From JASTVH01 sp042862465 (GTDB taxonomy: Bacteria > Pseudomonadota > Gammaproteobacteria > Pseudomonadales > Oleiphilaceae): a DNA stretch of 64,000 bases. The position numbers and the translations under genes were made by a program. The stretch covers positions 375,904 through 439,903 of the forward strand of contig JASTVH010000005.1 of NCBI GenBank assembly GCA_042862465.1, read 5' to 3'. Position 1 is the stretch's first letter. Each line of letters starts with the position of its first letter. The notes beneath the pieces are model-generated. The model ran no database searches. It saw only the letters and a program-made list of their open reading frames with translations, and was not told the DNA's origin. Shown here one piece after another: positions 33,360 to 42,460 of this stretch.

Positions 33360-35162
33360 TTACGCCGGATGCGCGGGCAGGGCAGCTAGATCCTCTTCGT
33401 TGGGTTGCGCGACGTCCTGCGGGGAATGAAGCTGCGTGCTTTCATCCGTGACCCCGGGCGCGGCCCGTCCACCAATGCTGGACGCCGTTCCTGCGTTTGG
33501 CGAGTGCTGGCCATAAGACGACGTCATATAAACCGTTTCTCTCGAGAGGTTGGCCGACTTTGTGTGGTCCCCAAAGGCAAGCAATTCATTATCCTCCGAG
33601 ATCACCAGGTATTTGTGGTGTTGCTGAAAAAAGGCATTGAGTTCTTCCGGTGAGTTCAACTCCGGGATGGTGCGATGCAGGTAGAAAACCACAGCTCCGG
33701 ACAGGCGCTCAGGGGGTCTGTATAGAGCCGGTGCAAAGCCTTCGTTCACCACGAGGTCACGCAAGCTGCTGCCGGCAAAAACAGCGCGGTCCTTAAACAG
33801 GTTCTGAAAGGACCGGTCCTGATTCGACACGGAGTTCAAGAAGCTGCCATAGAAAACGAGCAGGGTGTAAACCACCAAAAGGTTGGTCATCAACGACCTA
33901 CGCAGATCATATGGGTAGCGGACTTGATAAGCGAACCACAGAACGGCCACGGCGCAGATGGCTACCATCCACGGCAGCCAGGATGCCCGGAACACCGCCA
34001 GTTCGTACAGGACGTAGCCTCCCAAAAGCGCCGCCAAAACCCATTGAAAAATAGCTGCATACCGGATTCCCCTGGCTCCCCATGCGCCCTGCCTGAGGCT
34101 ATAAAACACTCTGCCGACGACAAGCGCCGCAGCGGGGTACAGGGACAACAGATAGATGGTCCTCTTTGAGCTTGAAAGCGAGAGCAGGGCAATGGGGACA
34201 ATCAGCCAACACAAGAGGAACACATCAAACGACGACCGCCTCTTTGCCCGGAGGCACGAGGCAACACCCAGAACGACCAGGAAAAACCAGGGCTGGAATA
34301 GAGCGGGCACACGGACCAGATAATAATACCAGGGAACCACATGCCCCCCGCTCGCGCCCTGGAAACGCCCGAAGCTGTTGGTCCAGACCACGTCGTAAAG
34401 GGCACTCCAACCGGCCTCGCCATAAAGCATCGCCAGCCAGAGCAACAGCGGAACTCCGCCCAGGGTAAAACCCAAAAGCAAAATGCCGTACGCCCTGTAG
34501 CCGGAAGGCCGCTCACTGGAAAGGCGTTCGACCAATGCATAGGCGACAAGGGGCATCAAAATCATCGATACGCCGAAAATTCCTTTACTCAGGGCGGCGA
34601 TCCCCATGCCCAATCCCGCGAGGAAAAGGCATTTAAGGTCATTGTGACGCAAGAACCGGTAGGCATTGAGGAGCGAAAGTGTCACGCCGAATGCAAGCAG
34701 CATGTCCTGACTGGAGGTTCGCGCCGCAGACCAGAAAGACACCATGGTGGCCAGTATGAACAGGGTATAGAGCGTATCGGTGATGGGCCGTTTAAGCTGC
34801 GTTCTTTGAAAGCCCCCTAAAACAAGCAGAATACCGATCGCGGAAAGCACAGAAACCAGTCGCGCCGACAGGTTGGATATGCCCAGAAAATGGTATACCA
34901 CCGCCGTCAGCCAGGAATACAGGGGCGGTTTTTCCAGGAAGGGTGAACCGTTCAGCCTGGGAACGACGTAATCGGCATCAAGGTACATCTCTGCGGCTAT
35001 ACCAGCCACGCGAGATTCAGTAGCCTTGGAGGCGGGTACATCGCTGAGCCCGGCGAGGAGCAACCAACCGGACGCAATCAAGATCAGAACAACCACTGCC
35101 GAATAACCTAAAAGAGGCCTGAGCCCTACAAACCGCGTTGCTCGTTGTTCAGAAGACACCAT
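33360..35162 (-). CDS. GT39-family (ArnT-like) membrane glycosyltransferase
   Basis: A 600-residue polytopic protein with about a dozen membrane segments and a C-terminal soluble tail. The first periplasmic loop has ATESRVAGIA followed by FLEKPPLYSW, matching the acidic and EKPP motifs of PMT/ArnT enzymes that move a sugar from an undecaprenyl-phosphate donor. The first acid of the usual Asp-Glu pair is Thr here; the Glu is kept. The acceptor may be lipid A, lipoprotein or protein; no arn genes are nearby. It stands alone, convergent with the FMN reductase. Confidence 0.8.
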   Translation of the reverse strand: MVSSEQRATRFVGLRPLLGYSAVVVLILIASGWLLLAGLSDVPASKATESRVAGIAAEMYLDADYVVPRLNGSPFLEKPPLYSWLTAVVYHFLGISNLSARLVSVLSAIGILLVLGGFQRTQLKRPITDTLYTLFILATMVSFWSAARTSSQDMLLAFGVTLSLLNAYRFLRHNDLKCLFLAGLGMGIAALSKGIFGVSMILMPLVAYALVERLSSERPSGYRAYGILLLGFTLGGVPLLLWLAMLYGEAGWSALYDVVWTNSFGRFQGASGGHVVPWYYYLVRVPALFQPWFFLVVLGVASCLRAKRRSSFDVFLLCWLIVPIALLSLSSSKRTIYLLSLYPAAALVVGRVFYSLRQGAWGARGIRYAAIFQWVLAALLGGYVLYELAVFRASWLPWMVAICAVAVLWFAYQVRYPYDLRRSLMTNLLVVYTLLVFYGSFLNSVSNQDRSFQNLFKDRAVFAGSSLRDLVVNEGFAPALYRPPERLSGAVVFYLHRTIPELNSPEELNAFFQQHHKYLVISEDNELLAFGDHTKSANLSRETVYMTSSYGQHSPNAGTASSIGGRAAPGVTDESTQLHSPQDVAQPNEEDLAALPAHPA

Positions 35163-35318
35163 ACATCTACTTCATCGTCGCTGGACCCAAAGCCAGGGAA
35201 GAACGATAAAGTGCAAAACTTAGGGTATGCTTAGCCCTTTGAACCAAGGCAAAATCGCTGAACCCGACTGTTATCTCCGAGGAGAGAGCCAGGTCATTCG
35301 CTCTAAGGACATCAAGAT

Positions 35319-35729
35319 ATGAAACAAACAGCGTTTCTCCAGAACCTGATCAAGCAGCTATCGCCGGAAGTGGATCCGTGTTCCTACGTCTACTGCACAG
35401 TGGCCCGCGCAAAATACGGGGAGTTGGAGAAGCTGAAGCCCATCGTCAGCATCCGTGAACTGGAGGGGCTGACACTGGTCATTCCGCTGGAACAGGCCAA
35501 AGCCGAGGGGCTGGATTACTACCGGGTTTTCCGCCGTATTACGCTCAAGGGCCATTCCAGCCTTGAAGCCCTGGGCCTGACGTCCGTCGTGACCAGTCTG
35601 CTCGCTGATCGCGGCATCACCACCAACGTGGTTGCCGGGTTCTACCATGACCACATGTTCGTACCCAGCGAGCGAGTCGACGAGGCCATGGAAGCGTTGA
35701 AGGAACTGGCCAGTAACCCCGGTGATTGA
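35319..35729 (+). CDS. ACT-domain protein
   Basis: A 136-residue small protein of the DUF2241-type ACT fold. LTLVIPLEQAKAEGLDYYRVFRRITL followed by SSLEALGLTSVVTSLLADRGI is the expected beta-alpha-beta layout. It is probably an amino-acid-responsive or small-molecule-binding domain; no catalytic domain is attached. AAGGA precedes ATG. It stands alone, so its partner cannot be inferred. Confidence 0.78.
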   Translation: MKQTAFLQNLIKQLSPEVDPCSYVYCTVARAKYGELEKLKPIVSIRELEGLTLVIPLEQAKAEGLDYYRVFRRITLKGHSSLEALGLTSVVTSLLADRGITTNVVAGFYHDHMFVPSERVDEAMEALKELASNPGD

Positions 35730-35771
35730 TGGGGGATTTTTTCGATATCTGGATAGCGGTGCCTGAAACCG

Positions 35772-35806
35772 GAATGTCCCTGGCACCGCTGTAGAGAGGG
35801 ACATTC
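35772..35806 (+). terminator. hairpin after ACT-domain gene
   Basis: GAATGTCCCT (35772-35781) and AGGGACATTC (35797-35806) are perfect 10-bp arms with a 15-nt loop, 42 bp past the stop. Three T residues follow, so Rho-independent stopping is likely but not certain. Confidence 0.6.
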
Positions 35807-35856
35807 TTTGGAGGGGCTGGATGAATTGGGCCACATTCACATCATGGCGTAATGCG

Positions 35857-35872
35857 CATAATGTATATTATG
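35857..35872. promoter_or_regulatory. AT-rich palindrome in a gene-free gap
   Basis: CATAAT-GTAT-ATTATG is a perfect 16-bp palindrome with the same 6-4-6 layout as the GTATAC operators near 8271. It lies in the gap between the convergent ACT and NTF2-like genes, so no obvious promoter owns it. A weak 60-codon frame from GTG 35898 is not convincing. Confidence 0.4.
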
Positions 35873-35982
35873 TTAAATCCCATATAGAGGTGCGACCGTG
35901 CTTGTGCGAAATGTCTTACCCACTACCCAACACTTCTTTGCCTTCAGCTGCCACACACCGCTTCCCTCAGCAAAAGCCAGCG

Positions 35983-36387
35983 TCATGACGGCTTATGATC
36001 GGACGAGCGCGCCAGCATCTTGCCCATGTGCTCGTGAATCAATTGAATGGCCTGTAAAGGACGGATCATCACCTTGAAATCGGTAATGCGCCCTTCGTCA
36101 TTCCAGCGGATCATGTCGACACCGTTCACGTAGGTGCCGCCGATATTCACTTCGAATTCCAGAACGGCATTTTCATCGTCAGCGATTTCACGCACGTAGT
36201 GGAAAGTGTCATTGAAAAACACCTGGAATGCGGCAGTCAGATAAGCTTTGGTAATCGCCCTGCCTTTCTGCGGTGTGTGAACCACCGGTGAATGAAACAC
36301 GACGTCATCATGCAGCAGCTCATCCAGAGTTTGGCTGTTTCGCGTTTTTACGACGTTGTGCCATGCCTTCAATGCGTTGTGCGACAT
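35983..36387 (-). CDS. NTF2-like (SnoaL-type) protein
   Basis: A 134-residue cone-shaped NTF2-fold protein: an N-terminal helix pair with LDELLHDDVVFHSP, then KGRAITKAYLTAAFQVF, then a beta-sheet ending ITDFKVMIRP. Members are often ketosteroid-isomerase-like or polyketide-cyclase-like; the catalytic residues are not diagnosable here. It is divergent from an NAD-epimerase-like gene with an operator-like repeat between, which suggests shared regulation. Function unknown. Confidence 0.78.
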   Translation of the reverse strand: MSHNALKAWHNVVKTRNSQTLDELLHDDVVFHSPVVHTPQKGRAITKAYLTAAFQVFFNDTFHYVREIADDENAVLEFEVNIGGTYVNGVDMIRWNDEGRITDFKVMIRPLQAIQLIHEHMGKMLARSSDHKPS

Positions 36388-36483
36388 TACTGATCTCCAC
36401 CGGCCGAATTTAATCTATGAGTTCCTAAACTACCTCAATGCCGTCCTGCACGGCTACCTGAAGCACAGCCAACAATTGGAGTG

Positions 36484-36505
36484 AACAAACAGGCGTACGT
36501 TTGTT
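36484..36505. promoter_or_regulatory. inverted repeat between NTF2-like and epimerase-like genes
   Basis: AACAAAC and GTTTGTT are perfect 7-bp arms around AGGCGTAC. The layout is that of TetR-type operators, and it lies in the divergent gap. No TetR gene is adjacent, so the regulator would act from elsewhere. Confidence 0.45.
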
Positions 36506-36572
36506 GACTTTAAAGACAGGTTTAAGCGTACCATCAGCCCTCATCAATCAGGCGGAAATGGAGCGAGAGCGC

Positions 36573-37502
36573 ATGCAAACGATTTTGGGAGCAAACGGGC
36601 AAATCGGGCACGAGCTGGCCCTGAACCTGAAGCGTGATTTCACCAACGATATCCGCCTGGTCAGTCGCAAACCCGAAAAGATCCACGACACCGACGAGAT
36701 AGTCAGCGCTGATCTGATGGATGCTGCGCAGACCCGCAAGGCGGTGGAAGGCTCTGACGTCGTTTACATGACGGTTGGCCTGCCGATCGACAGCCAAATC
36801 TGGCTGGAACGCTGGCCCGTGATGATGCGCCACGTGATTGATGCCTGTGAGGCCGAAGGCGCGAAACTGGTGTATTTCGACAACACCTACATGTATCCCC
36901 AAACCAGTGAACCGCAACATGAAGGCACGCCCTTCAAGCCCAATGGCCCGAAAGGTCGAGCCCGCGCCGAGACAACGCAAATACTGCTGGATGCCATGGC
37001 TCAGGGCCGCGTGGAGGCGCTGATTTGCCGGGCCCCGGAATTTTACGGACCGGGAAAAACCCAAAGCATCACCAACACGACGGTCATCGACAATCTCCTG
37101 GCCGGAAAGCCCGCCAAGGTTTTTCTACGGGACGACACCCGGCGCACCCTGATCTACACCCCGGATGCCAGCCGCGCCATGGCCCTGCTTGGTAACACAG
37201 CGGACGCCTACGGACAGACCTGGCACCTGCCCTGCGACGACAACCGCCTCACCTATCGGCAGTTCGTTGAACTGGCGTCTGAGGTTTTTGGTGTTCCGGG
37301 CCATTACACGGTACTGAAGCGCTGGCAACACTGGCTGGTCTCACGGATCAACAAGACGGTCAGGGAGACTGAGGAGCTGCTCCCCCGCTATAAGGCGGAC
37401 AACATATTCCTCTCGGACAAGTTTAAAACCCGATTCCCGGATTTCAGCGTGACCGGTTACCGTGAGGGGTTGGTTTCGATTCGGGATGACCGGAAATCCT
37501 GA
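36573..37502 (+). CDS. NAD-dependent epimerase/dehydratase family protein
   Basis: A 309-residue extended SDR-like protein. The Rossmann entry is TILGANGQIGHELA at the very start; VYMTVGLP and LVYFDNTYMYP follow, the latter with the Tyr region, then ICRAPEFYGPG. The classical YxxxK is not clean, so the reaction is uncertain. ATG 36573, six bases after GGAG, is preferred because the Rossmann motif then begins at once; an earlier ATG at 36501 lies inside the operator repeat. Confidence 0.8.
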   Translation: MQTILGANGQIGHELALNLKRDFTNDIRLVSRKPEKIHDTDEIVSADLMDAAQTRKAVEGSDVVYMTVGLPIDSQIWLERWPVMMRHVIDACEAEGAKLVYFDNTYMYPQTSEPQHEGTPFKPNGPKGRARAETTQILLDAMAQGRVEALICRAPEFYGPGKTQSITNTTVIDNLLAGKPAKVFLRDDTRRTLIYTPDASRAMALLGNTADAYGQTWHLPCDDNRLTYRQFVELASEVFGVPGHYTVLKRWQHWLVSRINKTVRETEELLPRYKADNIFLSDKFKTRFPDFSVTGYREGLVSIRDDRKS

Positions 37503-37658
37503 ATCAAACCACAGCACTCCCAGGGCCTGAGCGTGAGAAATCCGACGGCTACCTCTGGGAGGATAGATGACGATGAGTTCATACAGAGTGGGTTAGCAAG
37601 GACGACAAGGCGTTGCAGGTTTATACTTCTCAATACCTGTTAGCAGCACACTCTTCCC

Positions 37659-38369
37659 ATGCGATGGCCTCCTCATTGGCGCCGGCGTTATGCCACGGCA
37701 AGGCGCTGGCAAAAAAGGCTTACCATTCCGGTCCTGGCAACCCTTGCGGCCTGCTGGGTCTCGCTGAGTTTCAGCCTGTTCGCTCCGGATCCACCCCGGG
37801 ATGCGGACAACCTGTGTGCCATCTTCCGTGAACAGCCCGACTGGTACGACTACGCCGCGGAATCGGAACGCCGCTGGGGAACGCCCATCGCCACCCAGAT
37901 GGCCTTCGTCTTTTACGAATCGGCCTTCCAGAGCCATGCCCAGCCACCTCGCACGCAGCTGATGGGGTTCATTCCCTGGACGCGCCCTTCCACGGCCTAT
38001 GGGTACGCCCAGGCCCTGGATCCCACATGGGCCGAATATCTGGAGGCTCAGAACGATGGTTTTTTCGTGGTACGCACGCACATGAAACACGCGCTGGATT
38101 TTATTGGATGGTACAACCGGCTGACACACGAACAGCTGGGCATCAGCCTGCGCAATGCCCGCCACCTGTACCTGGCCTACCACGAAGGCCGTTCCGGCTA
38201 CCGGCGTGCTTCCTTCCGAGCCAAACCTGATGTCACCGCCCTCTCCCAACGTGTTGCCAGCCGCGCGTCACGCTATGGAGACCAGCTGTCCGAATGTGAA
38301 GCCGAATTCCAGTGCCGCCACTTCTACCAAGTCTGGCCGTTTTGCAAGGTAGCGACGGGGTCGTCCTGA
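37659..38369 (+). CDS. SLT-domain transglycosylase-like protein (membrane-anchored)
   Basis: A 236-residue protein with an Arg-rich start and one membrane segment (about residues 22-42). The SLT-type fold follows: FVFYESAFQS carries the catalytic Glu position, then GFIPWTRPSTAYGYAQAL and YLAYHEGRSGY. It is a lytic-transglycosylase relative that would cut peptidoglycan in the periplasm. It is monocistronic by context. The substrate specificity is not known. Confidence 0.8.
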   Translation: MRWPPHWRRRYATARRWQKRLTIPVLATLAACWVSLSFSLFAPDPPRDADNLCAIFREQPDWYDYAAESERRWGTPIATQMAFVFYESAFQSHAQPPRTQLMGFIPWTRPSTAYGYAQALDPTWAEYLEAQNDGFFVVRTHMKHALDFIGWYNRLTHEQLGISLRNARHLYLAYHEGRSGYRRASFRAKPDVTALSQRVASRASRYGDQLSECEAEFQCRHFYQVWPFCKVATGSS

Positions 38370-38409
38370 GAAAGCGCTACCTCAGGGCCACCAGAAACAG
38401 GGGGTGGGT

Positions 38410-38796
38410 TTACACGGCTTCCACGACTTTGGACAACATGTCCCTAACCTGGCCGGCCACGTCTTTGAGTTGCGCGTTGTCGATGGCAGTCATGGATGCC
38501 ACGGGGTCAATCGCACTGACTTCAACACCATCGGGCACCTCCCGCAAAATGACGTTACAGGGCAGCATGGCGCCTACGCGCGGCTCAATGCCAATAGCCT
38601 GCCAGGCCATGTTGGGATTGCAAGCGCCCAGAATCCGGTAGGCTGACATGTCCTTGTCGAGCTTTTTCTTCATGGTGGCTTTGACATCGATTTCCGTCAG
38701 AATCCCAAATCCTGCTTCACTCAAGGCTTTCCGGGTTCGTTCGTCCACGGCTTCAAAGTCGGCATCCGTAATGATGCGGTCAATGGTGTAGCTCAT
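38410..38796 (-). CDS. DUF302 domain protein
   Basis: A 128-residue protein of the DUF302 family: an N-terminal IDRIITDADFEAVDERTRKALSEAGF, then the conserved YRILGACNP segment and ALPCNV-type ending (GAMLPCNVILRE). The fold is ferredoxin-like. Members are often near redox or envelope genes, and the function is not established. It lies 154 bp after a small unknown gene on the same strand. Confidence 0.82.
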   Translation of the reverse strand: MSYTIDRIITDADFEAVDERTRKALSEAGFGILTEIDVKATMKKKLDKDMSAYRILGACNPNMAWQAIGIEPRVGAMLPCNVILREVPDGVEVSAIDPVASMTAIDNAQLKDVAGQVRDMLSKVVEAV

Positions 38797-38950
38797 AAAA
38801 ACCTCCCTGCATGGGTATCCTGCGCGATGATTCGAAAAGCATTCATTCTGCTTTTCAGTATATTGTCATCATGGTGGATATGCAGGCCCGCGTCCAGAGA
38901 AGGTTTTATTGCTTTGCGGGCCCAAAACCTGTTCCTCTCGACCCAGCCAG

Positions 38951-39361
38951 CTATTCACTGGCTTCGGCCACCAGTGTTGACACACCCCACTTGGCCAGAC
39001 GGGTGTCGATACCCGCCGGATCGACGCCTTCGCCGGATTCAGCAGCATCCCGCTGCGCGGCAACTTCCGTTAGCAGCTCCCGAATAAAATCCTTCTCTTG
39101 CAGCGCTTCAACGGCCCAGTCCGTGCGATCCATCAATGCACCGCAGCGGTAGCCATCCGGCATACTCACAACGAGAATGGCCGGTTCTTCCCAGGTGGCA
39201 GGTACCGAGCCATCCACGGACTGGACCACCAGCAGGATTTCACTGTCTTCAGATTCGAGCACAGTGCCCAGGGTGACCTCATCCTCGCCCAGTTCGAAGG
39301 TGTGAAGACCGCGTTCTTCGGCTTCCCTGGACAGGTTCAAAGCATCTGCTGGATTTGTCAT
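38951..39361 (-). CDS. conserved hypothetical small protein
   Basis: A 136-residue acidic, soluble protein. ATG 39361 gives MTNPADALNLSREAEE; an in-frame start 32 codons earlier adds an Arg-rich leader with no ribosome site and is rejected. It has a beta-rich middle (EILLVVQSVDGSVPATWEEPAILVVSM-like pattern) and a charged helical tail. I recognise no family. Codon use looks like the neighbours. Confidence 0.6.
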   Translation of the reverse strand: MTNPADALNLSREAEERGLHTFELGEDEVTLGTVLESEDSEILLVVQSVDGSVPATWEEPAILVVSMPDGYRCGALMDRTDWAVEALQEKDFIRELLTEVAAQRDAAESGEGVDPAGIDTRLAKWGVSTLVAEASE

Positions 39362-39550
39362 GATCGTCAAATACCTCAATGACTTAACGTGATTCCTACC
39401 AGTGTAGTCCTTTTGTGTATCGAACGCTTGCGTACGGCTTCCAGCAGCAAGTCTCAACCCCGGGTGGGTTGACTCGGGTCAATAGTCTGTCGCTGCTGTT
39501 ATGCAAACATGGTTGCTTTGAACCCATTATCTGGCACAGGGCGATTTTAA

Positions 39551-41977
39551 ATGAACGCCAAAGAAGCGCTTTCCCCGGAGCAGCTTTTCGAATCCGTCGA
39601 CACCTCCAGCTGGTCGTTCGAGACATCCGATGAACTTGAAAACCTCGACGGGGTTGTCGGTCAGGAACGGGCCCTGGAGGCGATCGAATTCGGGATTGGA
39701 GTCCCCCATTCCGGCTTTAACCTCTTTGTCCTCGGGCCGGCGGCATCCGGCAGCCGCGAAATCGTCAAAAATCTGTTGGCTGACCAGGCCGCAGGGCAGG
39801 AAATGCCTTGGGACTGGTGTTACGTCCATAATTTTGAACACCCCCACAAGCCCCGGGCACTGCGACTACCCGCTGGGGATGGCGTACGCTTTCGCAGCGA
39901 TATGGATGCCCTTGTCAGGGACTTGCTGTCGGCCATTCCCGCCACTTTCGAGAGCGACGAATACCGCGCACAACGCCATGAGGTGGAGCAGGCCTTCAAG
40001 GATCAGCGTGAATCGGCCCTCAAGGGGATCGAACAGGATGCCTTGGCTCAGGACATCGCTCTGGTGCGCACCCCCACCGGTTTTGTCTTCGTACCCCGAA
40101 AAGATGATGAGGCCATGAGCACCGAGCAATTCAAGGCCTTGCCCGATGAGGAACAGGCCAGAATCACCGGCATCATCGACAGCTATCGTCAGCGCCTGGC
40201 TCAGTTCCTTGAACAGCTCCCTCAATGGCGGCGTGAAGAACAGCAACAGATCCAGGCCCTTGATCATCGTATGATTCAGGGCATTGTGGGCCAGTTGATC
40301 CAGGTCTTGCATCACCGCTATCGGGCCATAGACGGGATTCCAGATTATCTGGCCGCTGTGGAGAAATCGGTGGTGGAAAACGCTGGAGATTTCGTGGCAT
40401 CGGAAGAGCAGACCATGCCCGCCCTACTCTCTGCCAACGACGGTCAGGGTGCGGACACGCCTGCCCTGCGGCGTTACCGGGTCAATGTCGTGGTCGATCA
40501 CAGCCACAGCCAGGGCGCGCCGTTGGTGATGGCAGACAACCCTGCCTATCCCGAGTTGCTGGGCCGCGTCGAGCACGAATCCCGCATGGGCACACTGGTC
40601 ACCAACTTTACGCTGATCAAACCCGGCGCCCTGCATCTGGCCAATGGCGGCTACCTGGTGATCGATGCCCGTCAGTTGCTCATGCAGCCGTTCGCCTGGG
40701 AGGGGCTCAAGCGGTGCCTTTACGCCCAGCAAATACGCATCGAATCGCCGGCGCAGATGTTGCCATTCATGAGCACGATTTCCCTGGAGCCCGAGCCAAT
40801 CCCCCTGAACGTCAAGGTCGTGCTGATTGGCGAACGGCTGATCTATTACATGCTGTACCACTACGATCCCGACTTCCGCGAGCTATTCAAGGTGGCTGCG
40901 GATTTCGATGATGAGGTAATGCGGTCGCCGGAAACCCAGCTCCTGCAGGCCCGGCTTATTGCCACTTTGGCCCGCCGTGAACATCTCCTGCCCTTCCATC
41001 GCAGCGCCCTGGCCCGCCTGCTGGAGCACAGTTCACGCATGGCCGGTGACCAGGACAAGCTGTCCATCTGCATCCGCAATATCAAGGACCTGCTCTGCGA
41101 AGCTGATTACTGGGCACGCAGGCAGCAAGACAACCTAGTGGAGGCCGCCCACATCAAGCAAGCCATTGACGCCCGCATTCGGCGGTCCGACCGCCTGCGC
41201 AATCGCCATCAGGAGCTGATCGAAAAAGAGACGCTGCTCATCGCGACCGAGGGCGCCGTGGTGGGGCAGATTAACGGACTTTCTGTGGTATCCTTGGGCG
41301 ACTTTGAATTCGGCGTGCCCACGCGCATCTCCGCCAGTGTACGTCTGGGTAGCGGCAAGGTGGTGGATATTCAGCGGGAAGTCTCGCTGGGCGGGCCGAT
41401 TCATTCCAAGGGGGTGCTGATCCTGTCAGGGTTCCTGGGCAGCCGTTATTGTGCCGACAGCCCGCTGTCCCTCGCAGCCAGTCTGGTGTTTGAGCAGACC
41501 TATGGCGAGGTGGAGGGTGATTCCGCCTCCTGCGCTGAACTTTGCGTGTTGTTGTCCGCGCTTGCAGGCGTCCCCATCAAACAGTCGTTCGCCATGACCG
41601 GATCAGTCAGTCAGCACGGGGAAGTACAGGCCATCGGCGGGGTGAACGAAAAGATCGAGGGTTATTTCGATGTCTGCGCGCGTCGCGGTTTGACCGGGGA
41701 GCAGGGCGTGATCATTCCGGCCGCCAACGCCCGGCATCTGATGCTGCGAGACGACGTGGTGCAGGCTTGCCGCGAGCAGCGTTTCAGGGTCTTTGCGGTC
41801 AGTCAGGTGGATGAGGCGCTGGAACTGCTTACCGGTATTCCCTCCGGGACGCGCAACGCCAAAGGTAGCTATCCCAAGGACAGCTTCAATGCCCGCGTGG
41901 AAGAGCGCCTGGCCACCTTTGCCCGGGAGGCTCGAAAGTTTGGCGCGCCGGAAAAAACCGGCAAGAAAGCGGATTAG
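39551..41977 (+). CDS. Lon-family ATP-dependent protease (AAA_32/LonB-like)
   Basis: An 808-residue protease of the YcbZ/AsrA-type. The N-terminal half is an AAA_32 ATPase with an LGPAASGSREIV P-loop that lacks the usual Lys-Thr; a helical insert spans about 160-280. The C-terminal Lon protease domain has the catalytic dyad: Ser658 in GDSASCAE and Lys701 in NEKIEG. The proteolytic half looks intact. Relatives are stress-linked. It stands alone and is not the housekeeping Lon. Confidence 0.87.
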   Translation: MNAKEALSPEQLFESVDTSSWSFETSDELENLDGVVGQERALEAIEFGIGVPHSGFNLFVLGPAASGSREIVKNLLADQAAGQEMPWDWCYVHNFEHPHKPRALRLPAGDGVRFRSDMDALVRDLLSAIPATFESDEYRAQRHEVEQAFKDQRESALKGIEQDALAQDIALVRTPTGFVFVPRKDDEAMSTEQFKALPDEEQARITGIIDSYRQRLAQFLEQLPQWRREEQQQIQALDHRMIQGIVGQLIQVLHHRYRAIDGIPDYLAAVEKSVVENAGDFVASEEQTMPALLSANDGQGADTPALRRYRVNVVVDHSHSQGAPLVMADNPAYPELLGRVEHESRMGTLVTNFTLIKPGALHLANGGYLVIDARQLLMQPFAWEGLKRCLYAQQIRIESPAQMLPFMSTISLEPEPIPLNVKVVLIGERLIYYMLYHYDPDFRELFKVAADFDDEVMRSPETQLLQARLIATLARREHLLPFHRSALARLLEHSSRMAGDQDKLSICIRNIKDLLCEADYWARRQQDNLVEAAHIKQAIDARIRRSDRLRNRHQELIEKETLLIATEGAVVGQINGLSVVSLGDFEFGVPTRISASVRLGSGKVVDIQREVSLGGPIHSKGVLILSGFLGSRYCADSPLSLAASLVFEQTYGEVEGDSASCAELCVLLSALAGVPIKQSFAMTGSVSQHGEVQAIGGVNEKIEGYFDVCARRGLTGEQGVIIPAANARHLMLRDDVVQACREQRFRVFAVSQVDEALELLTGIPSGTRNAKGSYPKDSFNARVEERLATFAREARKFGAPEKTGKKAD

Positions 41978-41998
41978 CGGGAGTCACCGCCTGATAGC

Positions 41999-42032
41999 GC
42001 TGCGGGGCCAGGCAAAGTATTGGCCGCGCAGC
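41999..42032. terminator. bidirectional hairpin between protease and thioesterase genes
   Basis: GCTGCGGGGCCA pairs with TGGCCGCGCAGC apart from one mismatch, around a 10-nt loop, in the 72-bp convergent gap. Confidence 0.6.
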
Positions 42033-42049
42033 AGCCCATCGAGCGGTGC

Positions 42050-42457
42050 TCAGGTCTTCGCGGACTGATCGACAAGATGCTCCTGCAGTTGCAGTCTCAC
42101 CTCATGGGGAATGGTCACTGATTTTTCACGCTCGTAGTCAAAGTGAATCAGCACCGCCACCCCCCGCGCAACCTGCCGGCCCTCCTGCCAGGCTTCCTGC
42201 ACCACATGGCAGGATGAATTGCCCACCTTGCCGATGGCGGTACGGATTTCGACCGGTTTGCCCCAGTAACTCTGTGCCAGCAGGTCAATTTCCAGTCGGG
42301 CGATAATCAGCGGCCAGGTTTCGATGGCCAGGGAGGGATGGAAAAGCCGAAATATCGGCGTACGGGCCTGTTCAAACCAGATTGGAAAAGCCGTGTTGCT
42401 GATATGGCCCAGGGCATCGGTGTCACTGAAGCGTGGTTCGATCTCATACAGGAACAT
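42050..42457 (-). CDS. YbgC-like acyl-CoA thioesterase (4HBT fold)
   Basis: A 135-residue hotdog-fold thioesterase. The active-site segment RFSDTDALGHISNTAFPIWFEQAR carries the Asp of the 4HBT family, followed by LIIARLEIDLLAQSYWG. It hydrolyses acyl-CoA esters; chain length is not predicted. ATG 42457 is preferred over the adjacent TTG because AGGG lies eight bases upstream. It is divergent from the porin gene across a 320-bp gap. Confidence 0.85.
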   Translation of the reverse strand: MFLYEIEPRFSDTDALGHISNTAFPIWFEQARTPIFRLFHPSLAIETWPLIIARLEIDLLAQSYWGKPVEIRTAIGKVGNSSCHVVQEAWQEGRQVARGVAVLIHFDYEREKSVTIPHEVRLQLQEHLVDQSAKT

Positions 42458-42460
42458 CAA

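Noticed and set aside
35898..36080. 60-codon frame from GTG with an AGAGGTG site
   Set aside because: It runs into the 3' end of the NTF2-like gene and has no recognisable features.
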